Notes under the pieces: model-generated | Database searches by the model: none | What the model was told of the DNA's origin: nothing | Seen by the model: the letters and a program-made list of their open reading frames with translations, nothing else | Source: Rubrivivax sp. | GTDB lineage: Bacteria; Pseudomonadota; Gammaproteobacteria; Burkholderiales; Burkholderiaceae_C | Length of the DNA: 64,000 nt | Reading direction: 5' to 3' | Assembly: GCA_020852865.1 (NCBI GenBank) | Contig: JADYZZ010000045.1 | Span: 16,813 to 80,812, forward strand | Translations under genes and position numbers: made by a program | Part shown: one piece after another, positions 20,228 through 29,656 of the stretch | Numbering within the stretch: position 1 is the stretch's first letter | Layout: the number at the start of each line of letters is the position of its first letter

Positions 20228-21139
20228 ATGTCCGATGCGGCGGCCGAGCCCGACTTGCCCGTGCAGCTCTCGCTGTTCGGCGACATGCGCACCGACTTGG
20301 GCGCGGCGCCCGGGCGGCAGGCGCCGCCGTCGATGCCGCGACCGCCGGCGCCGCCCGGTGCCCCGGTCGCGGTGCTGGCCCCGGCCCCGGCCCCGGCCGC
20401 CGGCACGCGCGAGATCCGCCTGGGCGCGCAGCGCGTGGCCTACGCGCTGCGGCGCGCACGCCGGCGCAGCATCGGCTTCGTCGTCGGCCCCGAGGGCCTG
20501 AGTGTCGCCGCGCCGCGCTGGGTCGGTCTGGCCGAGATCGAGGCCGCGCTGCGCGAGAAGTCGGCCTGGATCCTGCGCAAGCTGCACGAGCAGCACGAAC
20601 GCACGCGTCGCCTCGAAGCGGCGCGCATCGAGTGGCGCGACGGCACCCGCATCCCCTTCCTCGGCGAGCCGGTGATCGTGGTGCTCGATGCGCGCATCGA
20701 CGGCCAGATGCTGCGCGGCGCCGAGGGTACGCTGCCCGGCGTGCCGCGCCTCACGTTGCATGTCGGGCTGCCGCACCCGGCACGGCCCGAGCAGATCCGC
20801 GACGCAGTACAGAGCTGGCTGCAGCGCCAGGCGCGCCGCATCTTCGAGGAGCGTGCGGCGCTGTACGCCGAGCGTCTGGGCGTGCGCGTGCGGCGTCTCG
20901 CGCTCAGCGCCGCCGCCACGCGCTGGGGCAGCGCCAGCGCCGACGGCTCGATCCGGCTGAACTGGCGCCTCGTGCACTTCGGCCTGCCGGTAATCGACTA
21001 CGTCGTGACGCACGAACTCGCCCACCTGCAGGAAATGCACCACGGCCCGGCCTTCTGGGCGGTGGTGCGCGCGGCACTGCCCGGATTCGAGGCCGCGCGC
21101 GGCGCGCTGCGCACCGAGGTGCTGCCTGTCTTCGAGTGA
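20228..21139 (+). CDS. YgjP/SprT-like (DUF45) zinc metallopeptidase family protein
   Basis: The 303-residue protein has a Pro/Ala-rich N-terminal 65 residues, then the DUF45 core: IRLGAQRVAYALRRARRRSIGF, TRWGSASADGSIRLNWRL and the zinc site HELAH (262-266) with a following MHHGPAFW. These features place it in the YgjP-type M48-like hydrolases. Substrates are not established for the family. ATG 20228 fits because the upstream frame is low-complexity. It closes the corC-to-ygjP run and is followed 81 bases later by the acyl-CoA genes. Confidence 0.88.
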   Translation: MSDAAAEPDLPVQLSLFGDMRTDLGAAPGRQAPPSMPRPPAPPGAPVAVLAPAPAPAAGTREIRLGAQRVAYALRRARRRSIGFVVGPEGLSVAAPRWVGLAEIEAALREKSAWILRKLHEQHERTRRLEAARIEWRDGTRIPFLGEPVIVVLDARIDGQMLRGAEGTLPGVPRLTLHVGLPHPARPEQIRDAVQSWLQRQARRIFEERAALYAERLGVRVRRLALSAAATRWGSASADGSIRLNWRLVHFGLPVIDYVVTHELAHLQEMHHGPAFWAVVRAALPGFEAARGALRTEVLPVFE

Positions 21140-21220
21140 GCCGCGAGGCGCGGCGGGCTGCGCCTCCTTGCCCCCTATGATCGACGCTCCCCCGAAACGC
21201 CGCCAGCGCGGAGTCGCCCC

Positions 21221-22399
21221 ATGAACCTGCCCGGCCTCGACTTCCACCTCGGTGCGGACATCGACGCGCTGCGCGACGCGGTACGCGCCTTCGCCGCGGC
21301 CGAGATCGCGCCGCGTGCTGCCGAGATCGACCGCAGCGACCGCTTCCCGCCCGATCTGTGGCGCAAGATGGGCGCGCTCGGCGTGCTCGGCGTCACCGTG
21401 CCCGAGGCGTACGGCGGCGCCGGCATGGGCTACCTGGCGCACATGATCGCGATGGAGGAGATCAGCCGCGCCAGCGCCGGCGTCGGCCTGTCGTACGGCG
21501 CGCACAGCAACCTGTGCGTCAACCAGATCCGGCGCAACGGGACCGAGGCGCAGAAGCGCAAGTACCTGCCGCGGCTGGTGAGCGGCGAGCATGTGGGCGC
21601 GCTCGCGATGAGCGAGGCCGGCGCCGGCTCCGACGTCATCGGCATGAAGCTGCGCGCCGAGGACAAGGGCGGGTACTACCTGCTCAACGGCAGCAAGATG
21701 TGGATCACCAACGGCCCGGACGCCGACACGCTGGTGGTCTACGCCAAGACCGAGCCCGAGCTCGGCGCGCGCGGCGTCACCGCCTTCCTGATCGAGCGCG
21801 CGTTCAAGGGCTTCGCGGTCGCGCAGCGGCTCGACAAGCTGGGCATGCGCGGCAGCCCGACCGGCGAGCTGGTGTTCGACAACGTCGAGGTGCCGGCCGA
21901 GAACGTGCTGGGCGCCCTCAACGGCGGCGCCAAGGTGCTGATGAGCGGGCTCGACTACGAGCGCGCCGTGCTCGCCGCCGGCCCGATCGGCATCATGCAG
22001 GCGGTGCTCGACAACGTCGTGCCCTACGTGCACGAGCGCAAGCAGTTCGGCCGGAGCATCGGCGAGTTCCAGCTCATCCAGGGCAAGCTCGCCGACCTGT
22101 ACACCGCGCTGCAGGCCGGCCGCGCCTTGTGCTACACGGTCGGCAAGAATCTCGACGCGCTCGGCGCCGAGCATGTGCGCCGCGTGCGCAAGGACTGCGC
22201 CAGCGTCATCCTGTGGTGCGCCGAGAAGGCCACCTGGATGGCCGGCGAGGGCATCCAGATCTTCGGCGGCAACGGCTACATCAACGACTATCCGCTCGGA
22301 CGCCTGTGGCGCGACGCCAAGCTCTACGAGATCGGGGCGGGCACGAGCGAGATCCGCCGCATGCTGATCGGCCGCGAGCTGTTCGGCGAGACGATGTGA
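21221..22399 (+). CDS. liuA: Isovaleryl-CoA dehydrogenase
   Basis: The enzyme oxidises isovaleryl-CoA to 3-methylcrotonyl-CoA with FAD in leucine breakdown. The 392-residue protein has the acyl-CoA dehydrogenase fold: FAD-binding [11 protein letters not shown] and [18 protein letters not shown], and LFGETM at the end. The catalytic base is Glu247 in LDYERAVL, the internal position characteristic of isovaleryl-CoA dehydrogenase rather than the C-terminal position of short-chain dehydrogenases. It opens a plus-strand catabolic run and pairs functionally with liuB at 60.4 kb. Confidence 0.94.
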   Translation: MNLPGLDFHLGADIDALRDAVRAFAAAEIAPRAAEIDRSDRFPPDLWRKMGALGVLGVTVPEAYGGAGMGYLAHMIAMEEISRASAGVGLSYGAHSNLCVNQIRRNGTEAQKRKYLPRLVSGEHVGALAMSEAGAGSDVIGMKLRAEDKGGYYLLNGSKMWITNGPDADTLVVYAKTEPELGARGVTAFLIERAFKGFAVAQRLDKLGMRGSPTGELVFDNVEVPAENVLGALNGGAKVLMSGLDYERAVLAAGPIGIMQAVLDNVVPYVHERKQFGRSIGEFQLIQGKLADLYTALQAGRALCYTVGKNLDALGAEHVRRVRKDCASVILWCAEKATWMAGEGIQIFGGNGYINDYPLGRLWRDAKLYEIGAGTSEIRRMLIGRELFGETM

Positions 22400-22511
22400 G
22401 CGAGCCGCGGCGACGCCTCGGCGCGATCGGCGGCGGCACGGCCGCGCCGCCGCCGCGGCTGCGCCGCGCCGGCGGTGCGTTGCGGCAGGCCGACGCGCCG
22501 CGCGCCCTGTG

Positions 22512-23099
22512 ATGGACGCATGCGCCGACCTTCCCGTGCTGGCCGGGACACGCTGCACGCTGCGGGCGCTGCGTCCGGCCGACGCGCCCTCGCTGCAGCG
22601 CCACGCCGACGATCCGCAGGTGGCCCACAACCTGTTCGACGCCTTCCCGCAGCCGTACACGCAGCAGGACGCCGAGGCCTGGTGCGGGCCGATGCATCGC
22701 GAGCCGCGCTTCGGCCATGTTTTCGGCATCGTCGTCGAACGCGACGAGGTGGCCGGCTGCATCAGCGTCGCGCCGCAGGCGGGTCTCTGGGCCTGCAGCG
22801 CGGCAGTCGGCTACTGGCTCGGGCGCGCCTATTGGGGGCGGGGCGTCACCAGCGAGGCGCTGGCGCTGCTGACCGCCTGGGCCTGGGGCGCACTGCCGCA
22901 CGTGACGCGGCTGTGGATGCCGATCTATGCGCGCAACCTGGGCTCGCAGCGCGTGGCGGCCAAGGCCGGCTACGCGCTCGAGGGCCGCATGCCCCTGGCC
23001 GTGTGCAAGTCCGGCGAGGCGATCGACGCCGTCGCCTACGGCTGCATCCGTCCCGGGCTGGCGCCGGGCGCGGCGGCCCTGCCTACACTCGGCGCATGA
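22512..23099 (+). CDS. GNAT-family N-acetyltransferase (RimJ/RimL type)
   Basis: The 195-residue protein has the ribosomal-protein-acetyltransferase style layout: CTLRALRPADAPSLQRHADD at the N-terminus, GYWLGRAYWGRGVTSEAL (acetyl-CoA binding) and YARNLGSQRVAAKAGYALEG. It probably transfers an acetyl group from acetyl-CoA to an amine or protein N-terminus; the acceptor is unknown. ATG 22512 is directly preceded by an in-frame GTG at 22509. It follows liuA and lies 59 bases before the carbonic anhydrase start. Confidence 0.87.
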   Translation: MDACADLPVLAGTRCTLRALRPADAPSLQRHADDPQVAHNLFDAFPQPYTQQDAEAWCGPMHREPRFGHVFGIVVERDEVAGCISVAPQAGLWACSAAVGYWLGRAYWGRGVTSEALALLTAWAWGALPHVTRLWMPIYARNLGSQRVAAKAGYALEGRMPLAVCKSGEAIDAVAYGCIRPGLAPGAAALPTLGA

Positions 23100-23158
23100 G
23101 CGCACCGTGCCGCCCGCATGACGCTCGTCTTGCGGCGCACGGCGCGGAGGATCGATTC

Positions 23159-23830
23159 GTGAGCACCGAACCGAACGACCTGCTGGCGGCGAACCGCGCC
23201 TGGGCCGGCGCCACCGAGGCGCGCGAACCGGGTTTCTTCACCCGGCTGGCGCGCCAGCAAAGCCCAAGGTACATGTGGATCGGCTGCGCCGACAGCCGTG
23301 TGCCGGCCAACGAGCTGGTGAGCCTGCTGCCGGGCGAGCTGTTCGTGCACCGCAACGTGGCCAACGTGGTGGTGCACAGCGATCTCAATGCGCTGTCGAC
23401 CGTCCAGTTCGCCGTCGAGCACCTGAAGGTCGCGCACATCATCGTCGTCGGCCACTACGGCTGCGCGGGCGTGCGCGCGGCGATGCGCGACCTGCGCGTG
23501 GGCCTGGCCGACAACTGGCTGCGCCACGTGCAGGACGTGCGGCTGCGCCACCGCGAACAGCTCGACGCCCTGCCGCCCGAGCGGCAGGAAGACGTGCTGT
23601 GCGAGATGAACGTCATCGAGCAGGCGGGCAACGTGGCGCGCTCGACGGTGCTGCAGGACGCCTGGGCGCGCGGCCAGAAGCTGGCGGTGCACGGCTGGGT
23701 CTACGGCCTGCGCGACGGCCTGCTCAAGGATCTGGGCGTCACGATGGACGGGCCGCAGGCCGTGCTCGAGGTGCCCGCCGCCGCGCTGCGGCGCTGCGCG
23801 TGCGCAGGCGCCGGACAGGAGCCGCAGTGA
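23159..23830 (+). CDS. can: Beta-carbonic anhydrase
   Basis: The protein interconverts CO2 and bicarbonate. Zinc ligands and the Asp-Arg pair are in [11 protein letters not shown] (Cys43, Asp45) and [10 protein letters not shown] (His99, Cys102), almost the same numbering as E. coli Can. GTG 23159 is chosen because GGAGG lies 8 bases upstream and the resulting 223 residues match the family; an upstream in-frame ATG at 23096, overlapping the acetyltransferase stop, is the alternative. Bicarbonate supply suits the carboxylase step (liuB/liuD) of leucine degradation. The stop overlaps the aceK start. Confidence 0.95.
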   Translation: MSTEPNDLLAANRAWAGATEAREPGFFTRLARQQSPRYMWIGCADSRVPANELVSLLPGELFVHRNVANVVVHSDLNALSTVQFAVEHLKVAHIIVVGHYGCAGVRAAMRDLRVGLADNWLRHVQDVRLRHREQLDALPPERQEDVLCEMNVIEQAGNVARSTVLQDAWARGQKLAVHGWVYGLRDGLLKDLGVTMDGPQAVLEVPAAALRRCACAGAGQEPQ

Positions 23831-25671
23831 AGGAAGGCATGTTCCCGCGCCAGCTCAACGATCGGCGCGCCTTCGGCATCGCCAAGGCGATGCTGGAGGG
23901 CTTCGACCGCCACTACCGCCTGTTCCGCGCCGCCAGCGCCGCCGCCAAGGGCCGCTTCGAGCGTGCCGACTGGCACGGCCAGCAGCGCGCGCAGCGCGAG
24001 CGCATCGAGTTCTACGACCTGCGCGTGAACGAGGCGGTGGAGCGGCTGCGCCAGGAGTTCGACGCCGCCACGCTGTCGATGGACACCTGGCAGCAGGCCA
24101 AGCTGCACTACATCGGGCTGCTCACCGGTCACGGCCAGCCCGAGCTGGCCGAGACCTTCTTCAACTCGGTGACGGTCAAGCTGCTGCACCGCAACTACTA
24201 CCGCAACGACTTCATCTTCGTGCGCCCGGCGGTCAGCACCGAATACCTCGAGAGCGACGACCCGGCGGCGCTGCCGACCTACCGCGCCTACTACCCGACG
24301 CGCGAGACGCTGCACGCGACCTGGAAGCGCATCGTGCACAACTTCCAGCTCGACTGCGAGTTCGAGGACCTCGAGCGCGACGCCGACCATGTCGTGCAGG
24401 CGATGCTGGCCGAGCTCGGCGGCCTGCGCCTGCGCACCAACTTCCAGATCCAGGTGCTCTCCAGCCTCTTCTACCGCAACAAGGGCGCCTACATGGTGGG
24501 CAAGATCGTCAACGGCTTCGTCGAGACGCCGTTCGCGCTGCCGATCCTGCACGCCGACGACGGTGCGGCCGGCGGCGCGAGCGGCCGCCGGCTCGTCATC
24601 GACGCGGCGCTGTTCGGCGAGGAGGACCTGCTGATGATCTTCAGCTACGCGCGCGCCTACTTCATGGTCGACATGGAGATCCCGAGCGCGTACGTGCAGT
24701 TCCTGCGCGCGCTCATGCCGCGCAAGGCGCGCTCGGAGCTGTACAACGCGCTCGGGCTGCAGAAGCAGGGCAAGAACATGTTCTACCGCGACTTCCTGTC
24801 GCACCTGCGGCACAGCAGCGACAAGTTCCGCATCGCGCCGGGCATCAAGGGCATGGTGATGCTGGTGTTCGACCTGCCCTCGTTCCCCTACGTGTTCAAG
24901 GTCATCAAGGACTTCTACCCGCCGCAAAAGGAGACCACGCGCGAGCTCATCAAGAGCAAGTACCTGCTGGTCAAGCAGCACGACCGCGTCGGCCGCATGG
25001 CCGACACGCTCGAGTACAGCGACGTCGCCTTCCCGCGCCAGCGCTTCGAAGACGAGCTCGTCGCCGAGCTGCGGCAGTTCTGCCCGAGCCTGCTCGAAAT
25101 GGACGGCGAGACCATCGTCATCCGGCACCTGTACATCGAGCGGCGCATGATCCCGCTCAACATCTACCTGCAGGAGGCCACGCCCGAGCAGATCGAGCAC
25201 GCCGTCGTCGAGTACGGCAACGCGATCAAGGACCTGGTGGCGGCCAACATCTTCCCCGGCGACATGCTGTGGAAGAACTTCGGCGTCACGCGCCAGGGCC
25301 GCGTCGTCTTCTACGACTACGACGAGATCGAGTACATCACCGAGTGCAACTTCCGGCGCGTGCCGCCGCCGCGCAACGCGGAGGAGGAGATGTCGGGCGA
25401 GATCTGGTACCGGGTCGGCCCCAAGGACGTCTTCCCCGAGACCTTCGGCCCCTTCCTGCTCGGCAACGCGCAGGTGCGCGAGGTGTTCATGGCGCACCAC
25501 GCCGAGCTGCTCGATGCCGCGTTCTGGCAGGGCCACAAGGAGCGCATCGCCGCCGGTCATGTGCACGACGTGTTCCCGTACGACCCGGCCAAGCGCTTCG
25601 TGCACGCGCGGCGCTCGGCGCGGCGGCCGGCGGCTGCGGCTGCGGCGCACAATCGCGCAACCGTGTCCTGA
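23827..25671 (+). CDS. aceK: Isocitrate dehydrogenase kinase/phosphatase
   Basis: AceK phosphorylates and dephosphorylates isocitrate dehydrogenase and so sets the split between the TCA cycle and the glyoxylate shunt. The 614-residue product spans the whole family, from [22 protein letters not shown] through [25 protein letters not shown] (nucleotide-binding region) to [17 protein letters not shown] and PEEF-like C-terminal segments. GTG 23827 overlaps the carbonic anhydrase stop (GTGA) and has GGAG upstream; ATG 23839 is the alternative. Its place next to acyl-CoA degradation genes makes sense because these produce acetyl-CoA. Confidence 0.96.
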   Translation: MKEGMFPRQLNDRRAFGIAKAMLEGFDRHYRLFRAASAAAKGRFERADWHGQQRAQRERIEFYDLRVNEAVERLRQEFDAATLSMDTWQQAKLHYIGLLTGHGQPELAETFFNSVTVKLLHRNYYRNDFIFVRPAVSTEYLESDDPAALPTYRAYYPTRETLHATWKRIVHNFQLDCEFEDLERDADHVVQAMLAELGGLRLRTNFQIQVLSSLFYRNKGAYMVGKIVNGFVETPFALPILHADDGAAGGASGRRLVIDAALFGEEDLLMIFSYARAYFMVDMEIPSAYVQFLRALMPRKARSELYNALGLQKQGKNMFYRDFLSHLRHSSDKFRIAPGIKGMVMLVFDLPSFPYVFKVIKDFYPPQKETTRELIKSKYLLVKQHDRVGRMADTLEYSDVAFPRQRFEDELVAELRQFCPSLLEMDGETIVIRHLYIERRMIPLNIYLQEATPEQIEHAVVEYGNAIKDLVAANIFPGDMLWKNFGVTRQGRVVFYDYDEIEYITECNFRRVPPPRNAEEEMSGEIWYRVGPKDVFPETFGPFLLGNAQVREVFMAHHAELLDAAFWQGHKERIAAGHVHDVFPYDPAKRFVHARRSARRPAAAAAAHNRATVS

Positions 25672-25684
25672 GAGGAGCCTCGTC

Positions 25685-26863
25685 ATGGCCGATCCGATCG
25701 TCATCGTCTCCGCGGCGCGCACGCCCATCGGCGGCCTGCTGGGCGACTTCGCCGGCCTCGCGGCCTGGGAGCTGGGCGCGGTGGCCGTGAAGGCCGCGCT
25801 CGAGCGCGCCGGCGTGCCGGGCGATGCCGTCGACGAGGTTCTGCTCGGCTGCTGCCTGATGGCCGGCCAGGGCCAGGCGCCGGCGCGCCAGGCAATGCGC
25901 CGCGCCGGCCTGCCCGACGCCGCCGGCGCCGTCACGCTCAGCAAGATGTGCGGCAGCGGCATGCGCGCGATGATGTTCGCGCACGACATGCTGGCCGCCG
26001 GCAGCGCCGAGGTGATGCTGGCCGGCGGCATGGAGAGCATGACCAACGCGCCGCATCTCGTGTTCGCGCGCAAGGGCGTGCGCTACGGGGCCGCGCAGAT
26101 GTTCGATCACATGGCGATGGACGGCCTCGAGGACGCCTACGAGCGCGGCAAGGCGATGGGCGTGTTCGCCGAGAGCTGCGTCGCCAAGTACGGCTTCACG
26201 CGCGAGGCGCAGGACCAGTTCGCCATCGCCTCCACCACGCGCGCCAAGCAGGCCAACGAGGACGGCAGCTTCGACTGGGAGATGGCGCCGGTCACGCTCT
26301 CGGGCAAGGCGGGCGACACGGTCGTCAAGCGCGACGAGCAGCCCTTCAAGGCCAAGCTCGACAAGATCCCGGGCCTCAAGCCCGCGTTCAAGAAGGACGG
26401 CACCATCACCGCCGCCAACGCCAGTTCGATCAGCGACGGCGCCGCCGCGCTGGTGCTGATGCGCGAAAGCACCGCCAAGGCGCGCGGCTGCAAGCCGATC
26501 GCCCGCATCGTGGGCCACGCCGTGCACGCGCAGGCGCCGGAGTGGTTCACGACGGCGCCGATCGGCGCCATCGCCAAGGTGCTGAAGAAGGCCGGCTGGA
26601 GCAGCGGCCAGGTCGACTTGTGGGAAGTCAACGAGGCGTTCGCCGCCGTCACGCTGGCCGCGATGAGCGAATTCAAGCTCCCGCACGAGATCGTCAACGT
26701 GCACGGCGGCGCCTGTGCGCTCGGCCACCCGATCGGCGCCAGCGGTGCGCGCATCGTCGTCACGCTGCTCGGCGCCTTGCGCAAGACCGGCAAGAAGCGC
26801 GGTGTCGCGACGCTGTGCATCGGCGGCGGCGAAGCGACGGCGCTGGCCGTCGAGATGGTCTGA
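25685..26863 (+). CDS. Acetyl-CoA C-acetyltransferase (thiolase)
   Basis: The 392-residue enzyme has the full thiolase set: acyl-accepting Cys89 in KMCGSGMRA, the His of GHPIGASGARI (about 349) and the general-base Cys378 in LCIGGGEATA. GGMESMTNAPH and NEAFAA are also present. It condenses or cleaves acetoacetyl-CoA; in this cluster degradation of acetoacetyl-CoA from leucine is likely, though PHA or ketone metabolism is possible. A good ribosome site (GAGAGGAG) precedes ATG 25685. Confidence 0.95.
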   Translation: MADPIVIVSAARTPIGGLLGDFAGLAAWELGAVAVKAALERAGVPGDAVDEVLLGCCLMAGQGQAPARQAMRRAGLPDAAGAVTLSKMCGSGMRAMMFAHDMLAAGSAEVMLAGGMESMTNAPHLVFARKGVRYGAAQMFDHMAMDGLEDAYERGKAMGVFAESCVAKYGFTREAQDQFAIASTTRAKQANEDGSFDWEMAPVTLSGKAGDTVVKRDEQPFKAKLDKIPGLKPAFKKDGTITAANASSISDGAAALVLMRESTAKARGCKPIARIVGHAVHAQAPEWFTTAPIGAIAKVLKKAGWSSGQVDLWEVNEAFAAVTLAAMSEFKLPHEIVNVHGGACALGHPIGASGARIVVTLLGALRKTGKKRGVATLCIGGGEATALAVEMV

Positions 26864-26926
26864 TGCAGCCCGCGGCGAGTGCGTCGTTGGCTGCCGCAGG
26901 CGTCGTGCGGCGCGGCCGGGTCGCAC

Positions 26927-27604
26927 GTGCTTGACGGCGCCGCGTCCGTGCCGGCGCTGCTGCCCGCGGGCGCGCAGGCTGCGGTGTTCGCGGCCGCGAT
27001 CTTCGTGCTCAATGCGACGCCGGGCGTCGACGTGCTGCTCACCGTCAGTCGCACGCTGGCCGGCGGCGCGCGCGCCGGCGCCGCGGCGGCGCTGGGCATC
27101 ACCGCCGGCTGCGTCGTGCATGCGCTCGGCGCGGCGTTCGGGCTGGCGGCGCTGATCGCGCTCTATCCGGCCGCGCTGCACGTCGTGCAATGGGCCGGTG
27201 CGGCCTATCTGGCCTGGCTCGGCGTCGGCATGCTGGTTCGCGCCTGGCGCGCCGCGCCCGACGCGCCGGCCGTGCCGAAGGCGGCGACGCGCAGCGGCCT
27301 GGGCGAGTGGCGCGTCGGGCTGCTGTCCAACCTGCTCAACCCGAAGATGCCGCTGTTCTTCCTCGCCTTCCTGCCGCAGTTCGTGCCCGCGGCCACGCCG
27401 AGCCGCACTGTCTCGCTGCTGTTGCTGGGTGCGTGGTTCTCGCTGCAGAGCCTGCTGTTCCTGCTCGTGCTGGTGGCCCTGGCGGCGCGCCTGGGGCAGG
27501 CGAGCGCGAGCGAACGCCTGCGTCGCTGGACGGGCGCGGCCGGCGGGCTGCTCTTCGTCGGCCTGGCGCTGCGGCTGCTGCGCGAGCGCCCGGCCGGCGC
27601 GTGA
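26927..27604 (+). CDS. LysE/RhtB-family amino acid exporter
   Basis: The 225-residue membrane protein has about six hydrophobic segments and the LysE-family features FVLNATPGVDVLLTVSRTLAGG at the N-terminus and SNLLNPKMPLFFLAFLPQF in the middle. Members export amino acids such as lysine, threonine or homoserine lactones. The start is uncertain: GTG 26927 gives a normal length, and GTG 26879 would add a poorly conserved 16 residues. It lies between two acyl-CoA genes, where export of branched-chain amino acids or related compounds is a plausible but unproven role. Confidence 0.85.
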   Translation: MLDGAASVPALLPAGAQAAVFAAAIFVLNATPGVDVLLTVSRTLAGGARAGAAAALGITAGCVVHALGAAFGLAALIALYPAALHVVQWAGAAYLAWLGVGMLVRAWRAAPDAPAVPKAATRSGLGEWRVGLLSNLLNPKMPLFFLAFLPQFVPAATPSRTVSLLLLGAWFSLQSLLFLLVLVALAARLGQASASERLRRWTGAAGGLLFVGLALRLLRERPAGA

Positions 27605-27636
27605 GCGGCCCGGATGCGGGCCACGGGAGGGACGCG

Positions 27637-28767
27637 ATGCTGTTGAGCGACGACCATCTGGCCGTGCAGGACGCCGTGCGCAGCTTCGTGCAGGAGCGCA
27701 TCGCGCCGCAGGCGGCGGCCTGGGACAAGAGCCATCACTTCCCGAAGGCCGAGCTGCGCGGCCTGGCCGACCTGGGCTGCTACGGCGTGGCCGTACCGGA
27801 GCAATGGGGCGGCGCGGGGCTCGACTACCTCGCGCTGGCCGTCATCCTCGAGGAGATCGCCGCCGGCGACGGCGCCACGAGCACGGTGGTGAGCGTCAAC
27901 AACTGCCCGGTGTGCTCGATCCTCACGGCCTTCGGCAGCGTCGCGCAGAAGGAGCGCTTCCTCAGGCCGCTGGCGCGCGGCGACATGCTGGGCGCCTTCT
28001 GTCTGACCGAACCGCACGTCGGCTCCGAGGCCGGGGGCCTGAAGACGACCGCCGTGCGCGACGGTGCGCACTATGTGCTCGACGGCGTCAAGCAGTTCAT
28101 CACCAGCGGCAAGAACGGCGACCTGGCCATCGTGATGGCGGTGACCGACCGCGCGGCGGGCAAGAAGGGCATCAGCGCCTTCCTCGTGCCGACCGCGACG
28201 CCGGGCTACGTGGTGGCGCGGCTCGAGGACAAGATGGGTCAGCACGCCAGCGACACGGCGCAGATCCTGTTCGAAGGCTGCCGCGTGCCGGCCGAGTACC
28301 TGCTGGGCGAGGAGGGGATGGGCCTGAAGATCGCACTCTCCGGGCTCGAGGGCGGGCGCATCGGCATCGCCAGCCAGGCCGTTGGCATGGCGCGTGCGGC
28401 GTTCGAGGCGGCGCTGGCCTACAGCAAGGAGCGCCGCGCCTTCGGCGAGCCGATCTTCGAGCACCAGGGCGTGCAGTTCAAGCTCGCCGAATGCGCCATG
28501 CAGATCGAGGCGGCGCGCCAGCTTGCGCACCACGCCGCCGCGCTCAAGGACGCCGGCCGGCCCTGCCTGAAGGAGGCCGCGATGGCCAAGCTCTTCGCCA
28601 GCGAGATGGCCGAGCGCGTGTGCTCGGCCGCGATCCAGGTCTTCGGCGGCTACGGCTACGTCAGCGACTTTCCGGTCGAGCGCATCTACCGCGACGTGCG
28701 CGTGACGCAGCTCTACGAGGGCACGAGCGAGGTGCAGAAGATCCTCATCGGGCGCGCACTGGCGTAG
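27637..28767 (+). CDS. Acyl-CoA dehydrogenase (short/branched-chain type)
   Basis: The 376-residue flavoenzyme has [25 protein letters not shown], and the C-terminal [20 protein letters not shown] with the catalytic Glu in YEGTSEV, typical of short-chain and butyryl-type acyl-CoA dehydrogenases. ATG 27637 has GGGAGG about 8 bases upstream. It is the second acyl-CoA dehydrogenase of the cluster and probably acts on a different short or branched acyl-CoA. Its stop TAG is the first triplet of a repeat shared with 35.1 kb. Confidence 0.93.
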   Translation: MLLSDDHLAVQDAVRSFVQERIAPQAAAWDKSHHFPKAELRGLADLGCYGVAVPEQWGGAGLDYLALAVILEEIAAGDGATSTVVSVNNCPVCSILTAFGSVAQKERFLRPLARGDMLGAFCLTEPHVGSEAGGLKTTAVRDGAHYVLDGVKQFITSGKNGDLAIVMAVTDRAAGKKGISAFLVPTATPGYVVARLEDKMGQHASDTAQILFEGCRVPAEYLLGEEGMGLKIALSGLEGGRIGIASQAVGMARAAFEAALAYSKERRAFGEPIFEHQGVQFKLAECAMQIEAARQLAHHAAALKDAGRPCLKEAAMAKLFASEMAERVCSAAIQVFGGYGYVSDFPVERIYRDVRVTQLYEGTSEVQKILIGRALA

Positions 28768-28830
28768 GAGCGTGGGCGGCATGCGGACGCCGGCGCCCTG
28801 CGCCGGCACAGGGCCCGGCGTCGGATACCT
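28765..28830 (+). repeat. TAGGAGCGTGGGCGGCA repeat copy with hairpin
   Basis: The dehydrogenase stop codon starts TAGGAGCGTGGGCGGCA, identical over 17 bases to 35119-35135. Behind it GCCGGCGC-CCT-GCGCCGGC forms a perfect 8-bp stem, so this may serve as a GC-rich terminator without a U tract. Confidence 0.5.
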
Positions 28831-28892
28831 CGGTGTCATTCGGCGGCGGCGCGCGCGGCGTTGCAATGCGGTCATCCACCCAGGAGATGACG

Positions 28893-29498
28893 ATGTCGCA
28901 CTCACCCGCCCAGCTGCCGGCTGCCGACACCGAGGCGCCGGTGCATCCGAGCCGCATGCAACGCCTGGCGGCCATCGCCCAATGCCTGCTGCAGCACCTG
29001 GACACGCCGCTGCTCGTGGTCGACGCGCAGGGCAGCCTGCTCGAGGCGAGCGCCGGCGCGCTCGGCCGCCTCGAGCGCTGCGAGGGCCTGTGGCGCGACG
29101 CCGCCGGTCGCCTTGCGCTGCGCCAGGGCGGCCGCTGGGTTCCGGTGACCCGGTGGTATCCGGAGGTCGCGGCCGGCCACGGCGTGGTGCTGCCGCTCGA
29201 CGCCGAGGGCGCACCGATGCAGATCAAGCTCGAGGCCATGCCGTCGGGAGGCGGCTGGGTGCTCGCGACGATCGAGCGCGTGGCGCTGGTGCGCGGCGAT
29301 GCGATGCGCCGCCGCTTTCGCTTCACGCGCACGCAAGCGCGCCTGGCCGAGATGCTGTGCCAGGGCATGCGCCCGGCGCACGCGGCCGAGGCGCTCGGCG
29401 TCAAGATCTCGACCGTGCGCACGCATGTCGGCGTGATGTACGAGAAGACCGGCGCGCATAGTCAGGCCGAACTGGTGGCGTTGCTGCACGCTTCCTGA
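28893..29498 (+). CDS. LuxR-type helix-turn-helix transcriptional regulator
   Basis: The 201-residue protein has an N-terminal domain of about 120 residues with a PAS-like beginning (TPLLVVDAQGSLLEASAGAL) and a C-terminal LuxR-type HTH (about 138-198): FTRTQARLAEMLCQGM, AAEALGVKISTVRTHVGVMY and KTGAHSQAELVALL. It has no receiver domain or autoinducer-binding domain. ATG 28893 is supported by AGGAG six bases upstream. It may govern the acyl-CoA genes before it or the DUF2868 operon after it; the sequence does not decide. Confidence 0.88.
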   Translation: MSHSPAQLPAADTEAPVHPSRMQRLAAIAQCLLQHLDTPLLVVDAQGSLLEASAGALGRLERCEGLWRDAAGRLALRQGGRWVPVTRWYPEVAAGHGVVLPLDAEGAPMQIKLEAMPSGGGWVLATIERVALVRGDAMRRRFRFTRTQARLAEMLCQGMRPAHAAEALGVKISTVRTHVGVMYEKTGAHSQAELVALLHAS

Positions 29499-29520
29499 GC
29501 GCCCCCAGGGCCGGGCTGCG

Positions 29521-29578
29521 CCCAGCCCGCCCCCCCGGGGGGGGTCAAGCAAAGTGGCAGAGCCACATTTGCTTGAGA
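29521..29578 (+). terminator. GC-run plus strong stem-loop downstream of the LuxR-type gene
   Basis: A C7-G8 run (29530-29544) folds back on itself, and CAAGCAAAGTGGC pairs with GCCACATTTGCTTG across a three-base AGA loop with a single bulged A. There is no T tract directly after it, so it may be a bidirectional or processing hairpin and not a classical intrinsic terminator. Confidence 0.5.
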
Positions 29579-29656
29579 GGACCGGCGCGGCGGCGCGTCT
29601 GCCGGCGGCCCGGCCGCGCGGCCGCGCGGCGGCTTGGCGCTACATTGCGCCAAGCC

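Noticed and set aside
23096..23158. Carbonic anhydrase start at ATG 23096
   Set aside because: Possible through overlap with the previous stop, but the strong GGAGG before GTG 23159 and the family length favour the shorter form.
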